64,000 bases of DNA, from the NCBI RefSeq assembly GCF_014646235.1, contig NZ_BMNB01000010.1, positions 124,001-188,000 of the forward strand, in the 5' to 3' direction. This document shows positions 1 to 11,239 of this stretch, one piece after another; position 1 is the stretch's first letter, and every line of letters starts with the position of its first letter. The position numbers and the translations under genes were made by a program. The DNA is from Micromonospora sonchi (GTDB lineage Bacteria > Actinomycetota > Actinomycetes > Mycobacteriales > Micromonosporaceae). Under the pieces are notes generated by a model that saw only the letters and a program-made list of their open reading frames with translations, was not told where the DNA came from and did no database searches.

Positions 1-582
1 TGGGTGCCGATGTTCGTCAAGACGCCGGGGCAGCGCACCGGCCGGGTCGACGACCGCAACTGGCAGCACGTCGACCTGCTGCCGACGATCGCCGACGAGG
101 TCGCCATCCGGCTGCCCTGGCCGGTCGACGGCCGTTCCGCCCGCCAGGCCCCCCGTACCGACCCCGGCAAGCTCTTCTACGACCGGCCCGGGGAACCGAT
201 CCCGCTGCCCGGCGCGGTGCCCGCAGCGATGCCGCCGCCGACCCCGCATCCGCTGGTGGGCACCACCGTGGGCGCCGCGCCGGCCGGCGGCACCGCCCGC
301 ATCGGTGGGCAGGACGCGTTCCGCTTCGTCGATCCCGACGAGGGCGTGCTCCCGGGCATGATCTGGGGCACCCTGCCGGAGACGGTGCCGAACGGCACCG
401 AGCTGGCGGTGGCGGTCAACGGCACGATCGGGACCGTGGTGCCGGTGGTCGGGTCGGATCCGGGCGGTCGTCGCTTCGCCGCGCTGCTCGCCGACGACCG
501 GCTCTTCCGCGCCGGCGACAACCGCCTCGATCTGTACCTGGTCCAGGCCGGTGGCGGGTTGCGCCACCTGACGATCTCCTGA
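1..582 (+). CDS. Sulfatase-like protein, C-terminal part (5' end outside window)
   Basis: The reading frame is already open at the first base and ends with TGA at 580-582, so only the last ~193 residues are visible. The start of the visible part (FVKTPGQ, then NWQHVDLLPTIAD) resembles the end of the catalytic domain of sulfatase / alkaline-phosphatase-superfamily proteins, where a conserved histidine and a VDLLPT motif follow the metal site. The rest is a proline/glycine-rich tail without clear motifs. The catalytic Cys/Ser and metal ligands would lie upstream of the window, so activity cannot be judged. A 10-bp palindrome (GAGGCGCCTC, 581-590) overlaps the stop and could be part of a weak terminator. 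Confidence 0.6.
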   Translation, partial: WVPMFVKTPGQRTGRVDDRNWQHVDLLPTIADEVAIRLPWPVDGRSARQAPRTDPGKLFYDRPGEPIPLPGAVPAAMPPPTPHPLVGTTVGAAPAGGTARIGGQDAFRFVDPDEGVLPGMIWGTLPETVPNGTELAVAVNGTIGTVVPVVGSDPGGRRFAALLADDRLFRAGDNRLDLYLVQAGGGLRHLTIS

Positions 583-834
583 GGCGCCTCTTCGTCGGCC
601 GAGCCGGCCGGCGGCGCTGAGCCCTCGCACGCCCTTTTCTGTCTGCGGTTTTGCACGCTCCGTGTGCTTCTCGCTGCGCTCCGTCCCGGCTGTCCGGGTT
701 TCCCAGCTCGACGGTCGGGAATCGGGTGACGCATACCTCACCGCCAAACCACGCGGGGCAGTGTCGCCGCAACCGCAATTACGGTAGAAGCGAAGGCAAT
801 TCAACGTAGATCTGCCGGCAAAGCGAGGAAACAC

Positions 835-2118
<1,284 letters not shown>

Positions 2119-2128
2119 GGTGCGAGGA

Positions 2129-2162
2129 CGGCCGCCGGCCCCCGGTCAGGGGTCGGCGGCCG
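2129..2162. terminator. Hairpin terminator between convergent genes
   Basis: Inverted repeat CGGCCGCCG (2129-2137) and CGGCGGCCG (2154-2162). The stem extends inward by about five more pairs around a six-base loop. There is no T-tract, as is common in high-GC actinobacteria. It begins 10 nt after the citrate synthase stop and lies before the end of the opposing fasciclin gene, so it can serve both. Confidence 0.6.
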
Positions 2163-2200
2163 CCGGTGTCCGCGGGGAGGGGGTTGGGCCCCGCGGCAGA

Positions 2201-2890
2201 TCAGTGGGCCGGGTGGTCGTCCTCGTCGCCGGCGGTGGTGGACAGGGTGCCGAGCACCTGGTTGATGACGTGGATGCGGGCCCCGGCCGCCTGGTAGTCG
2301 GCGCACACCGTGTCGGCGCGGCCGTCGACGCGGGCGCCGGCATCGTGGCCGGTGACGGTGAGGCTGGTGCCGGCGAGGGTGGTCACGGTGCCCGCGGCGA
2401 CCAGTTCGGCCACCGGCAGCGCGCCGGTGACCACGTGGTCGCGGAGCAGCGTACGCAGCGTGTCGGTGTCGTGCAGCAGCAGCTCGTCGAGGTTGGACCG
2501 GGAGAACTTGGCCGCGAACGCGTCATCGGTCGGGGCGAGGACGGTCACCTCCGTCGTCCCGGACAGCTCGGCGGCCAGGCCGGAGGCCCGCACCGCCGCC
2601 TCGAAGGTGGTGAGCACGGGAATCCACTGGAGAGCCTGATCGGCGGGCTGGTCGGCCAGCGAGTCCGGGTTGCCCGGTTCGGTGCCGGCCGGCAGTTGCT
2701 CGCAGAGCGGCCCGGTCACGCTGACGGCACGCGGCGCGGCGGCGTCCGCCGTACGGTCGCCACGGTTGCCGCCGGCGTCGGTGCAGCCGGTCACCGCGAG
2801 CAACAGGGCCAGGGTCGCCCCGGCGAGCGGTACCGCACCCCGGGTGCGCCGTGGCGCCGGCGTTCCGGCCGCGGCAAGGGTGTCGGTCAC
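2201..2890 (-). CDS. Fasciclin (FAS1) domain lipoprotein
   Basis: 229 residues. The N-terminus has a charged stretch, a hydrophobic segment (~18-34) and the lipobox-like LAVTGC, so Cys36 is probably lipidated and the protein anchored outside the membrane. The rest is a single FAS1 domain: conserved TVLAPTDDAF motif near residue 115 and HVINQVL near the end. FAS1 domains mediate adhesion or protein-protein contacts; no enzymatic role is known. A short acidic/His-rich tail (DEDDHPAH) ends the protein. It is the last gene before a convergent terminator. The M14 peptidase gene lies 82 nt upstream on the same strand, so co-transcription is possible. Confidence 0.88.
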   Translation of the reverse strand: MTDTLAAAGTPAPRRTRGAVPLAGATLALLLAVTGCTDAGGNRGDRTADAAAPRAVSVTGPLCEQLPAGTEPGNPDSLADQPADQALQWIPVLTTFEAAVRASGLAAELSGTTEVTVLAPTDDAFAAKFSRSNLDELLLHDTDTLRTLLRDHVVTGALPVAELVAAGTVTTLAGTSLTVTGHDAGARVDGRADTVCADYQAAGARIHVINQVLGTLSTTAGDEDDHPAH

Positions 2891-2972
2891 GATCTCCTCC
2901 AGTCCGTGGGGGGTACCGGCAGGCCGGACGCGGATCCGGCCTGCCGGTACGAGGGGTACGAAACTCAGCCGA

Positions 2973-5099
2973 TCACAAGCGTCCGCACTGGCTGGACTTC
3001 GGACCGCTCACCGAGTTGGCGACCTCCAGGTTGACCGGCGCGGGGGTGTTGCCGGTGCAGCTCAGCGGGCCGTTGACGGTGTTGCCGGCGACCAGCGGTG
3101 CGACGCCGGTGTTGTTGACCACGTTGACCGGGCCGTTGGTCCGGTTGCCGACCAGCACCACCGGGCCGCGGACGCCGCTGGCGTTCACCGGACCGTGCAC
3201 GGTGCTGTCGGTCAGCACGAAGCCGGCCGCGCCGGAGGCGTCCACCGGGCCGTTGATCGAGCTGCCGTTGACGATCAGCGTGGCGCCCGGCTGGACCCGG
3301 ACCGGGCCCCGGACGGTGGCGTCGGCGAGGCAGGCCACTCCGGACACCACCAGCGGACCGTTGTGGGTGCCGGTCAGCGTGGGGGCGATCCGCTCGCCGG
3401 CGACCAGACCCTCGGCGGCCTGCCCGTCCAGCAGCAGCGGCACCAGACCCCGCTCCGGCTGGGACAGCGGGACGAGGTAACCGTCGGCGATCTTGACCAC
3501 CTTCCAGCCGTGGGCGGCGAGCCGCTGGGCCACAGTGGTCTGCCGTCCGCTCGGGCCGTCGGTACGCGCACCGCGGTACTGCTCCTCGGTGAGCTTGTAG
3601 GCGCACGGCGGCTGGTTCAGGATCTGGTTCTCACCCGGCGCGTCCAGCGGCGGCGGGGTGTCACCCGGGTGCGGCGCGGGGTGGGCCGGGATCGGGCGGG
3701 AGCCGCGGAAGACGATCCGTCCGGTGTTCGCGGACTGGAACGTGATCGCCTCGGCGCGGGCCTTGGTGATGTCGGTGACGCGCGCCGAGTGGTACGCCAG
3801 GAACTGGTTGAAGGTCCACAGCGCCGAGTACGTCTTGCGCCGACGGTTGTTGGCGGTGTTGCTCTCGTCCGGCCGGGTCGGGCCGCCGGAGCTGCGCAGC
3901 TCCAGCAGGGAGTTGACCACGTTCTTCAGGCCGAGGGTGTTGCGCAGGATGGTCTCCTCACCCAGACCCACGTTGGCCCCGGTGCACCCGTACGGGCAGG
4001 CCCACCAGCCGTCCTTGGCGCCCTCGGCGTACATGTGACCCTCGATCATGTGCTGCGACTCGTCGAAGATCCCCTGCGCCACGTTCTGGTGCCGCGGCGG
4101 CAGCATCGGCAGGTCACCGGTGTTGGCGTTGCCGTACTCGTGGCCGTCGTAGCTGGCGATCGGCCGGTAGTCGCGGATCATCTCCACGAAGGCCTGGGTC
4201 TCCGGCTGGCGGATCAGCGAGTAGTCCCGGTTCAGGTCCTGACCGGTGGAGTTGCCCCGGCTGTTGGCCGCCCGGCCGTCGCCGTTGATCGTCGGCAGGA
4301 TCAGCATGGTGGTCTTCGACAGCCGGTCGAGGGTGGCCGGGTCGTCGGTGAAGGCCAGCTGCCGGGCCATGATGAAGCAGGCCTCGCGGTCGCCCGGCTC
4401 GTTGCCGTGCACGTTGCAGTTGACCAGCAGCGGGTTCGTCGCGGCCACGGCCGCCGGGGTCGCCGGCGGGGTGGGGTAGCCGATGACGAACATGTTGATC
4501 GGCCGGTTCTGGATGGTGCGGCCGATCTCCACCACCCGGACCCGCTCGCTCAGCTCGTCGATCGCCGAGGTGTAGGCGTACTCGTTCACGTCGCTGGTGT
4601 ACTGCGCGCCCAGCGTGGTCTCCCACTGCGTACGCAGGTTCTGACCGGAGGTGGCCGGGTCGCCCCAGTGCGCGTTGGTGGTGCCGGTGACCGGGGCCGA
4701 GTACGGCTGCGCCGTGGTGCCGAAGCGGGCGCGGACGCGCCACTGGAACCGGTTGCCGGGGACGAAGCCGGCGTCGGCGAAGGTGGGCTCGGAGTTGTTG
4801 ATCTGGCGGTTCGGCCGCCAGACGCCGACGATCACCGGGTTGCCGGTGGCGGTGTCGTCGTCGGCGACCGGGGTGCGTTCGATCTGGTAGTCGGTGGCCC
4901 CGTCGACCGGGGTCCAGGCGAGGGTGGCGTACCCGTCGGCCTGCGCCACGGTCAGGCCCTGGACCTGGTTCGGCTCCGCGGTCAGCTGGGCGGTGGTGGC
5001 CGACAGTTGCCCGTTGGCCTGGGCGGGTTGTGCGGTCGCCGCGAGGGTGACGGCGAGCAGGGCCGAGAAGACACCGGCCGTTGTCCGTCTGTATCTCAA
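2973..5099 (-). CDS. Secreted M14 zinc carboxypeptidase with repeat tail
   Basis: I place the start at TTG 5099 because it gives a clean signal peptide (basic RYRR, hydrophobic core, cleavage near AQPAQA, ~28 aa) and has GGAG 8 nt upstream; an in-frame start at 5162 would add 21 non-signal residues. The order is: a fibronectin-III-like region (~50-140); the M14 domain (~160-480) with zinc ligands His231/Glu234 (HGNE) and probably His320 (GHEYGN), plus DLNRDY for substrate binding; then a C-terminal region (~600-700) of short repeats with NGPV/RGPV/HGPV cores. It likely trims peptides outside the cell. The repeat tail suggests a beta-solenoid and is not standard for M14 enzymes. Confidence 0.85.
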   Translation of the reverse strand: MRYRRTTAGVFSALLAVTLAATAQPAQANGQLSATTAQLTAEPNQVQGLTVAQADGYATLAWTPVDGATDYQIERTPVADDDTATGNPVIVGVWRPNRQINNSEPTFADAGFVPGNRFQWRVRARFGTTAQPYSAPVTGTTNAHWGDPATSGQNLRTQWETTLGAQYTSDVNEYAYTSAIDELSERVRVVEIGRTIQNRPINMFVIGYPTPPATPAAVAATNPLLVNCNVHGNEPGDREACFIMARQLAFTDDPATLDRLSKTTMLILPTINGDGRAANSRGNSTGQDLNRDYSLIRQPETQAFVEMIRDYRPIASYDGHEYGNANTGDLPMLPPRHQNVAQGIFDESQHMIEGHMYAEGAKDGWWACPYGCTGANVGLGEETILRNTLGLKNVVNSLLELRSSGGPTRPDESNTANNRRRKTYSALWTFNQFLAYHSARVTDITKARAEAITFQSANTGRIVFRGSRPIPAHPAPHPGDTPPPLDAPGENQILNQPPCAYKLTEEQYRGARTDGPSGRQTTVAQRLAAHGWKVVKIADGYLVPLSQPERGLVPLLLDGQAAEGLVAGERIAPTLTGTHNGPLVVSGVACLADATVRGPVRVQPGATLIVNGSSINGPVDASGAAGFVLTDSTVHGPVNASGVRGPVVLVGNRTNGPVNVVNNTGVAPLVAGNTVNGPLSCTGNTPAPVNLEVANSVSGPKSSQCGRL

Positions 5100-5253
5100 G
5101 GGGCATCTCCAAACAGGAGGGATGATCGGGTACGCCCAGCACACCCGTCCACGCCCGCCCACGGGCCCATGAGCAGCGATTCTTGAGGATGGCTTGAGGT
5201 TCCCGCCGGCTGTTCCGTACCTCGCATCGGCCGAACTGCGACAATCCAGGCGG

Positions 5254-5916
5254 TCAGTCGACGCGGAGGCGGTAGCCGACGCCGCGTACCGTCTCCACCA
5301 GGCCGGGGTCGTCGAGTTTGCCGCGCAACGCCGCGACGTGGACGTCGAGGTTGTGCCGGGTGGCCCAGGTGGTCTGCCAGACCTCCAGTTGCAGCCGCTC
5401 CCGGGACACCACCAAGCCCGCCTGCCGGGCCAACGCCACCAGCAGGTCGAACTCCTTGCGGGAGAGCCCGACCTCCCGCTCGCCGACCCAGACCCGCCGG
5501 GCGTCGACGTCGATGCGCAGCGGGCCGGCCTGCAACGTGGTCGCCGTCCGGACGGTACGCGAGGTCCGCCGCATCACCGCCTCGATGCGCGCCTGCAACT
5601 CGACCATCGAGAACGGCTTCACCACGTAGTCGTCCGCGCCGGCCCGGAGCCCGGCCACCCGGTCCTGCTCCTCGCCGCGGGCGGTCACCGCGATGATGGC
5701 CACCACGTCGTCGTGCTGGCGGATCCGCCGGCACACCTCCAGGCCGTCCCGATCGGGCAGGTTCATGTCGAGCAGGACGAGGTCGACCCGTTCCGCCTCG
5801 ACCGCCTCCGCGGCCGTGACCGCCTGCGTGACCTCGTGCCCCCGCCGCCGCAGCGCCGAGGCGAGACCCGCCGACACCCGCAGATCGTCTTCCACCAGGA
5901 GCACCCGCACCGACAA
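5254..5916 (-). CDS. OmpR/PhoB-family response regulator (orphan)
   Basis: 220 residues with a receiver domain (acidic pair EDD at 10-12, phospho-acceptor Asp50 in LLDMNLPD, switch T/K region VTARG and KPF) followed by a winged-helix DNA-binding domain ending with the typical RGVGYRL motif. It would activate or repress promoters on phosphorylation. No histidine kinase gene is adjacent on either side, so its partner is elsewhere or it is an orphan. Start ATG 5916 gives the standard length. The 214-nt gap to the divergent serine hydrolase holds a 16-bp operator-like palindrome (5964-5979), so regulation of that gene is a reasonable guess. Confidence 0.93.
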   Translation of the reverse strand: MSVRVLLVEDDLRVSAGLASALRRRGHEVTQAVTAAEAVEAERVDLVLLDMNLPDRDGLEVCRRIRQHDDVVAIIAVTARGEEQDRVAGLRAGADDYVVKPFSMVELQARIEAVMRRTSRTVRTATTLQAGPLRIDVDARRVWVGEREVGLSRKEFDLLVALARQAGLVVSRERLQLEVWQTTWATRHNLDVHVAALRGKLDDPGLVETVRGVGYRLRVD

Positions 5917-5963
5917 ACCTCCTCAACCCGCCGCCCCCGTGGAATGGTGCGAGTCTGTCGGAT

Positions 5964-5979
5964 GTGAACAGTTGTTCAC
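5964..5979. promoter_or_regulatory. Operator-like inverted repeat
   Basis: GTGAACA-GT-TGTTCAC, seven-base arms with a two-base centre, in the divergent region between the response regulator and the serine hydrolase. It is AT-rich compared with its surroundings. The binding protein is unknown. The adjacent response regulator is a candidate, but OmpR-type sites are usually direct repeats, so a different dimeric regulator is equally possible. Confidence 0.4.
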
Positions 5980-6130
5980 CAGTACGGATGCAAGATCGTG
6001 ACCGTAGAAGAGCCGGCCTGGTGTGCGGGGTTTCCCCGACCCGATCTGGGGGATCGCCGGATGGAAACGTGTCGACGGCCTCGTACCGTCGGATTCCTGG
6101 TCATCACCCGCATCCAAGGGAGGGCATGAC

Positions 6131-7303
6131 ATGCGAGGACATCTCGGCCGGTGGGGCCTGACCGTCGCCCTGGCAGCGGCGCTGGTCGTCACCGGTGGCG
6201 CGGTACCGGTCGCCGCGAAACCCGTCAACGACGACCGGCAGCGGCTCCAGGTCGCGGTCAATGATCTTCACGACCTCGGCATCACCGGCGTGCAGGGGCT
6301 CACCCGCGTCGACCGTACGACCACCCGTGCCCGAGCCGGCGTCGGCGATCTCGGACGGGGCACGCCGGTGCCGCTCGACGGGCACTTCCGGATGGGCAGC
6401 AACACCAAGACCTTCGTCTCCGTCGTCGTCCTGCAACTGGTCGGTGAGGGGAGGCTGTCGCTCGACGACACTGTCGAGCGATGGTTGCCGGGAGTCGTCG
6501 CCGGCAACGGCAACGACGGCCGTCGGATCACCGTCCGTCATCTGCTCCAGCACACCAGCGGCATCTACAACTACACCAACGACATCGCGGCACTCACCTC
6601 CCACGAGGGGTACCTGGCGCACCGGTTCGACCACCACGAGGCCGCCGACCTCGTCGCCCTGGCGATGAAGCACGAACCCGGCTTCGCGCCCGGCACCCGG
6701 TGGGACTACTCCAACACCAACTACATCCTCGCCGGGATGCTCATCGAGAAGGTGACCGGCCGGTCGTGGGCCACCGAGGTGCGCAGCCGGATTCTCCAGC
6801 CGCTCGGGCTACGACAGACGTCGACGCCGGGGGACCGGCCGTTCCTGCCGGCACCGCATGCCAAGGGCTACCAGCAGTGGACCCCGGGCGGCGCCCTCAC
6901 GGACACCACCCTGTTCAACCCGACCGTGGCCGGCGCGGCCGGCGACATGATCACCACGCCGAGCGACCTGGCGCACTTCTGGCAGGCGCTGCACCGCGGT
7001 CAGCTGCTCAAACCGCGCCAGATGGCGCAGCTGCACGACTCGGTGCTCGCCGACACGTTCCAGGACTTCATCCCGGGAGCGCGATACGGCCTGGGCATCA
7101 TGTACATCCCGAACCGGTGCGGCGGCTACTGGTCGCACGGCGGTGACGTGCCGGGCATGAGCACCGCCAACGGAGTCAGCGCGGACGGCAGGCGCGTAGC
7201 GGTCATCTCCCTGACCACCCAACTCGCCACCGAAGAGGCGGCCCTCGCCGTGTACGCCCGCACCTTCCGCCTCATCGACGACGTGATCTGCGCCCCCGCG
7301 TAA
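6131..7303 (+). CDS. Secreted serine hydrolase (class C beta-lactamase / D-Ala-D-Ala carboxypeptidase family)
   Basis: 390 residues. Start ATG 6131 follows AAGGGAGGG by 6 nt and gives a Sec signal peptide (~29 aa, ending VAA). The PBP-like fold is marked by the nucleophile motif SNTK (Ser90, Lys93), the YSN motif (WDYSNTNY, ~residue 196-202) and an HGG motif (WSHGGDVPG) replacing KTG. These are the three boxes of the class C / DD-peptidase / esterase family (Beta-lactamase Pfam type). Substrate cannot be told from sequence: D-amino peptide, ester or beta-lactam are all seen in the family. It ends before a long shared hairpin. Confidence 0.88.
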   Translation: MRGHLGRWGLTVALAAALVVTGGAVPVAAKPVNDDRQRLQVAVNDLHDLGITGVQGLTRVDRTTTRARAGVGDLGRGTPVPLDGHFRMGSNTKTFVSVVVLQLVGEGRLSLDDTVERWLPGVVAGNGNDGRRITVRHLLQHTSGIYNYTNDIAALTSHEGYLAHRFDHHEAADLVALAMKHEPGFAPGTRWDYSNTNYILAGMLIEKVTGRSWATEVRSRILQPLGLRQTSTPGDRPFLPAPHAKGYQQWTPGGALTDTTLFNPTVAGAAGDMITTPSDLAHFWQALHRGQLLKPRQMAQLHDSVLADTFQDFIPGARYGLGIMYIPNRCGGYWSHGGDVPGMSTANGVSADGRRVAVISLTTQLATEEAALAVYARTFRLIDDVICAPA

Positions 7304-7323
7304 GCCACCTCGCCCCGTCGATC

Positions 7324-7370
7324 ATGAGGTTGGCGGCAGTGGTCGATCTTCAAACTGCCGCCAACCTCAT
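7324..7370. terminator. Long bidirectional hairpin with GATCATG end
   Basis: Perfect 17-bp arms (ATGAGGTTGGCGGCAGT at 7324-7340 and its reverse complement at 7354-7370) around a 13-base loop, lying between convergent genes. The flanking bases extend the stem with GATC/GGTC. It shares the GATC-flanked layout with the elements at 15943 and 59203. Confidence 0.7.
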
Positions 7371-7383
7371 GGTCAACCGGGGG

Positions 7384-8778
7384 TCAGCGCAGGCCGGCGG
7401 CGGCCAGGAGGTTTCCTTCCGGGACCGCCGGGCGGGGGCGGCCGTGGGTCAGCTGGTGGGTGGTTCGCTCGGTGACGAAAGTGGGGGACTGGGCGATGGC
7501 TGCGGCGTATGTGGCGGCGGTGCGGCTGGCGATTGCGGCCCAGCCGTACCGCTCGTCGACCATGGTGCGGGCCCGACGGGCCAGCTTGCGGGCGCGGTCG
7601 GTGTCGGACAGCAGGGCGTGCACGGCGTCCGCCAGGGCGTCCGGGTCGTGCGGACGGAAGGTCATGCCGGTCACGCCCGGCTCGACGATCTCGGCGAGCC
7701 CGCCGGTCTCGGCGACCGCGAGCGGCGCGCCGGCGGCGGCGCCCTCCAGCGCGACCATGCCGAACGGTTCGTAGATGCTGGGCACCGCGAAGCAGTCCGA
7801 GGCGGCCAGCACCGCCGGCAGGTCGGTGCCGCCGAGGAAACCGGGCAGACTGACCGTGTCGGTCAGGCCCAGCCGGTGCACATCCGCCTCCAATTCGGCC
7901 CGGTACGGACCGTCGCCGACGATTACCGCGCGCAGCCCGGGGTGCCGCTCCCGCAACCTGGGCAGGCCGGCGAGCAGGTGCTGCACGCCCTTCTCGTAGA
8001 CCAGGCGGCCGGCGAAGGTGATCAGCGGACCGTCGGCGGCGAACCGGGCCCGCGCCTGGGCGACCGTGCTGGCCGGCACCCGCCAGCGCTGCGGCTCGAC
8101 CCCGTTGGGCACCACGTCGACCCGGCCGGCCGGTACGCCGAACAGCCCGGTCACCTCGTCGCGCATGTAGCCGGAGCAGACGATGACCCGCGTCGACTCG
8201 CCGCCGAGCCAGTGCTCGACACCGTGGATGGTGCGGTTCATCTCGCCGGGCAGCCAGCCCTGGTGCCGGCCCGCCTCGGTGGCGTGGATGGTGCTGACCA
8301 GCGGCAGATCCAGGTGCTCGCGCAGGGTCATCGCGGTGTGCGCGACCAGCCAGTCGTGCGCGTGGATGACGTCGTACCCGCCGGTGCCCGCGGCGCGCAG
8401 CGCGGCCCGGGTCAGCGTGTGGTTGAACGCCATGGTCCAGGCCAGCAGGCTCTCGGTGGCCAGCGGGAAGGTCACCGGATCCTCGGCGGCACGCACCACG
8501 CGTACGCCGTCGACGTACTCCTCCAGCGGGGCGCCCTCGGCGTGCCGGGTGACGACGGTGACCTCGTGCCCGGCAGCCGCGAGGGCCACCGACAGGGCGT
8601 GCACGTGCCGGCCCAGCCCGCCCACGAGCACCGGCGGGTACTCCCAGGACAGCATCAGGATGCGCCGGGTCTGGGCCGGCAGCGCCGACCCGGACTGCGC
8701 CGGTACCTGGGGTCGCGAGGCGAGGGTGGGTCGGTGGATCCGGTCCGTGGCGGTGGCGGTGCCCCCGCCGACCCGCAT
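7384..8778 (-). CDS. GT4-family glycosyltransferase (glycogen synthase-like)
   Basis: About 464 residues from ATG 8778; the frame stays open to 8904, but the extra 42 residues look non-conserved. The GT4 Rossmann core begins with LMLSWEYPP and GGLGRHVHALS (acceptor/donor loop), has the C-terminal domain motif GRLVYEKGVQHLL, and the EX7E-type motif in EPFGMVALEGAAAGAPL. Such proteins use ADP- or UDP-glucose to extend alpha-1,4-glucan or make maltose-1-phosphate. It is divergent from glgX-treY-treZ, which convert linear glucan to trehalose, so it probably builds the glucan those enzymes consume. It could also be a general GT4 enzyme; donor and acceptor are inferred from context. Confidence 0.75.
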   Translation of the reverse strand: MRVGGGTATATDRIHRPTLASRPQVPAQSGSALPAQTRRILMLSWEYPPVLVGGLGRHVHALSVALAAAGHEVTVVTRHAEGAPLEEYVDGVRVVRAAEDPVTFPLATESLLAWTMAFNHTLTRAALRAAGTGGYDVIHAHDWLVAHTAMTLREHLDLPLVSTIHATEAGRHQGWLPGEMNRTIHGVEHWLGGESTRVIVCSGYMRDEVTGLFGVPAGRVDVVPNGVEPQRWRVPASTVAQARARFAADGPLITFAGRLVYEKGVQHLLAGLPRLRERHPGLRAVIVGDGPYRAELEADVHRLGLTDTVSLPGFLGGTDLPAVLAASDCFAVPSIYEPFGMVALEGAAAGAPLAVAETGGLAEIVEPGVTGMTFRPHDPDALADAVHALLSDTDRARKLARRARTMVDERYGWAAIASRTAATYAAAIAQSPTFVTERTTHQLTHGRPRPAVPEGNLLAAAGLR

Positions 8779-8954
8779 GGTGGTCACAGCAGTCTCCGTC
8801 CGTGCAGCAGGGAACGCGCCGACATCGATGGCGGCGAAAGGCAACGTAGGGTTTCGGACACGCGCGGACGCGCCCGCGGTGCGAGGATCAACAGGCGCAG
8901 ACACGCGCCCGCGTTCAAGGAAACTCCATCACGGCCGGTTCTGCACGTTGAAGA

Positions 8955-8969
8955 CGGTCACAGTGACCG
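8955..8969. promoter_or_regulatory. 15-bp palindromic operator candidate
   Basis: CGGTCAC-A-GTGACCG, perfect seven-base arms around one base, midway between the divergent GT4 gene and glgX. Such a compact palindrome fits a dimeric repressor (for example LacI, GntR or TetR type). No regulator gene is adjacent. Confidence 0.45.
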
Positions 8970-9040
8970 ACGGCACGCAAGGGTTCAGCTGGCGTCACTC
9001 GAGTGGATACCTGGCATTCATCCGATCGGATGGATTGGTG

Positions 9041-9101
9041 GCGGACCGTGCGGGGCACTACGCCGACTACGCGGACCGTGCGGGGCACTACCGCCGACTA
9101 C
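9041..9101 (+). repeat. Tandem ~30-nt duplication upstream of glgX
   Basis: The unit GCGGACCGTGCGGGGCACTA followed by CGCCGACTAC at 9041-9070 is repeated at 9071-9101 with one extra C. It ends 19 nt before the glgX start and so lies in the 5' leader or the core promoter. Each copy contains GCGGGGCACTAC, and copy number could affect expression. Confidence 0.85.
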
Positions 9102-9120
9102 AGGTGGCCGAAGGAGCGAG

Positions 9121-11238
<2,118 letters not shown>

Positions 11239-11239
11239 G

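Larger units (their letters stand above)
8779..9120. other. Divergent intergenic region of the glucan/trehalose genes
   Basis: 342 nt without a convincing gene. It holds a 15-bp palindrome (8955-8969), a tandem repeat (9041-9101) and the ribosome-binding site AAGGAG just before glgX. A purely open reading frame continues from the GT4 start to 8904 but shows no conserved residues. Promoters for both directions must lie here. I cannot assign -10/-35 boxes with confidence. Confidence 0.6.

Noticed and set aside
2670..5186. Very long open frame on the + strand opposite the M14 gene
   Set aside because: It is the antisense shadow of a high-GC gene: no domain, Val/Gly/Arg/Gln-rich composition and no ribosome-binding site. 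The minus-strand gene has signal peptide and catalytic motifs.
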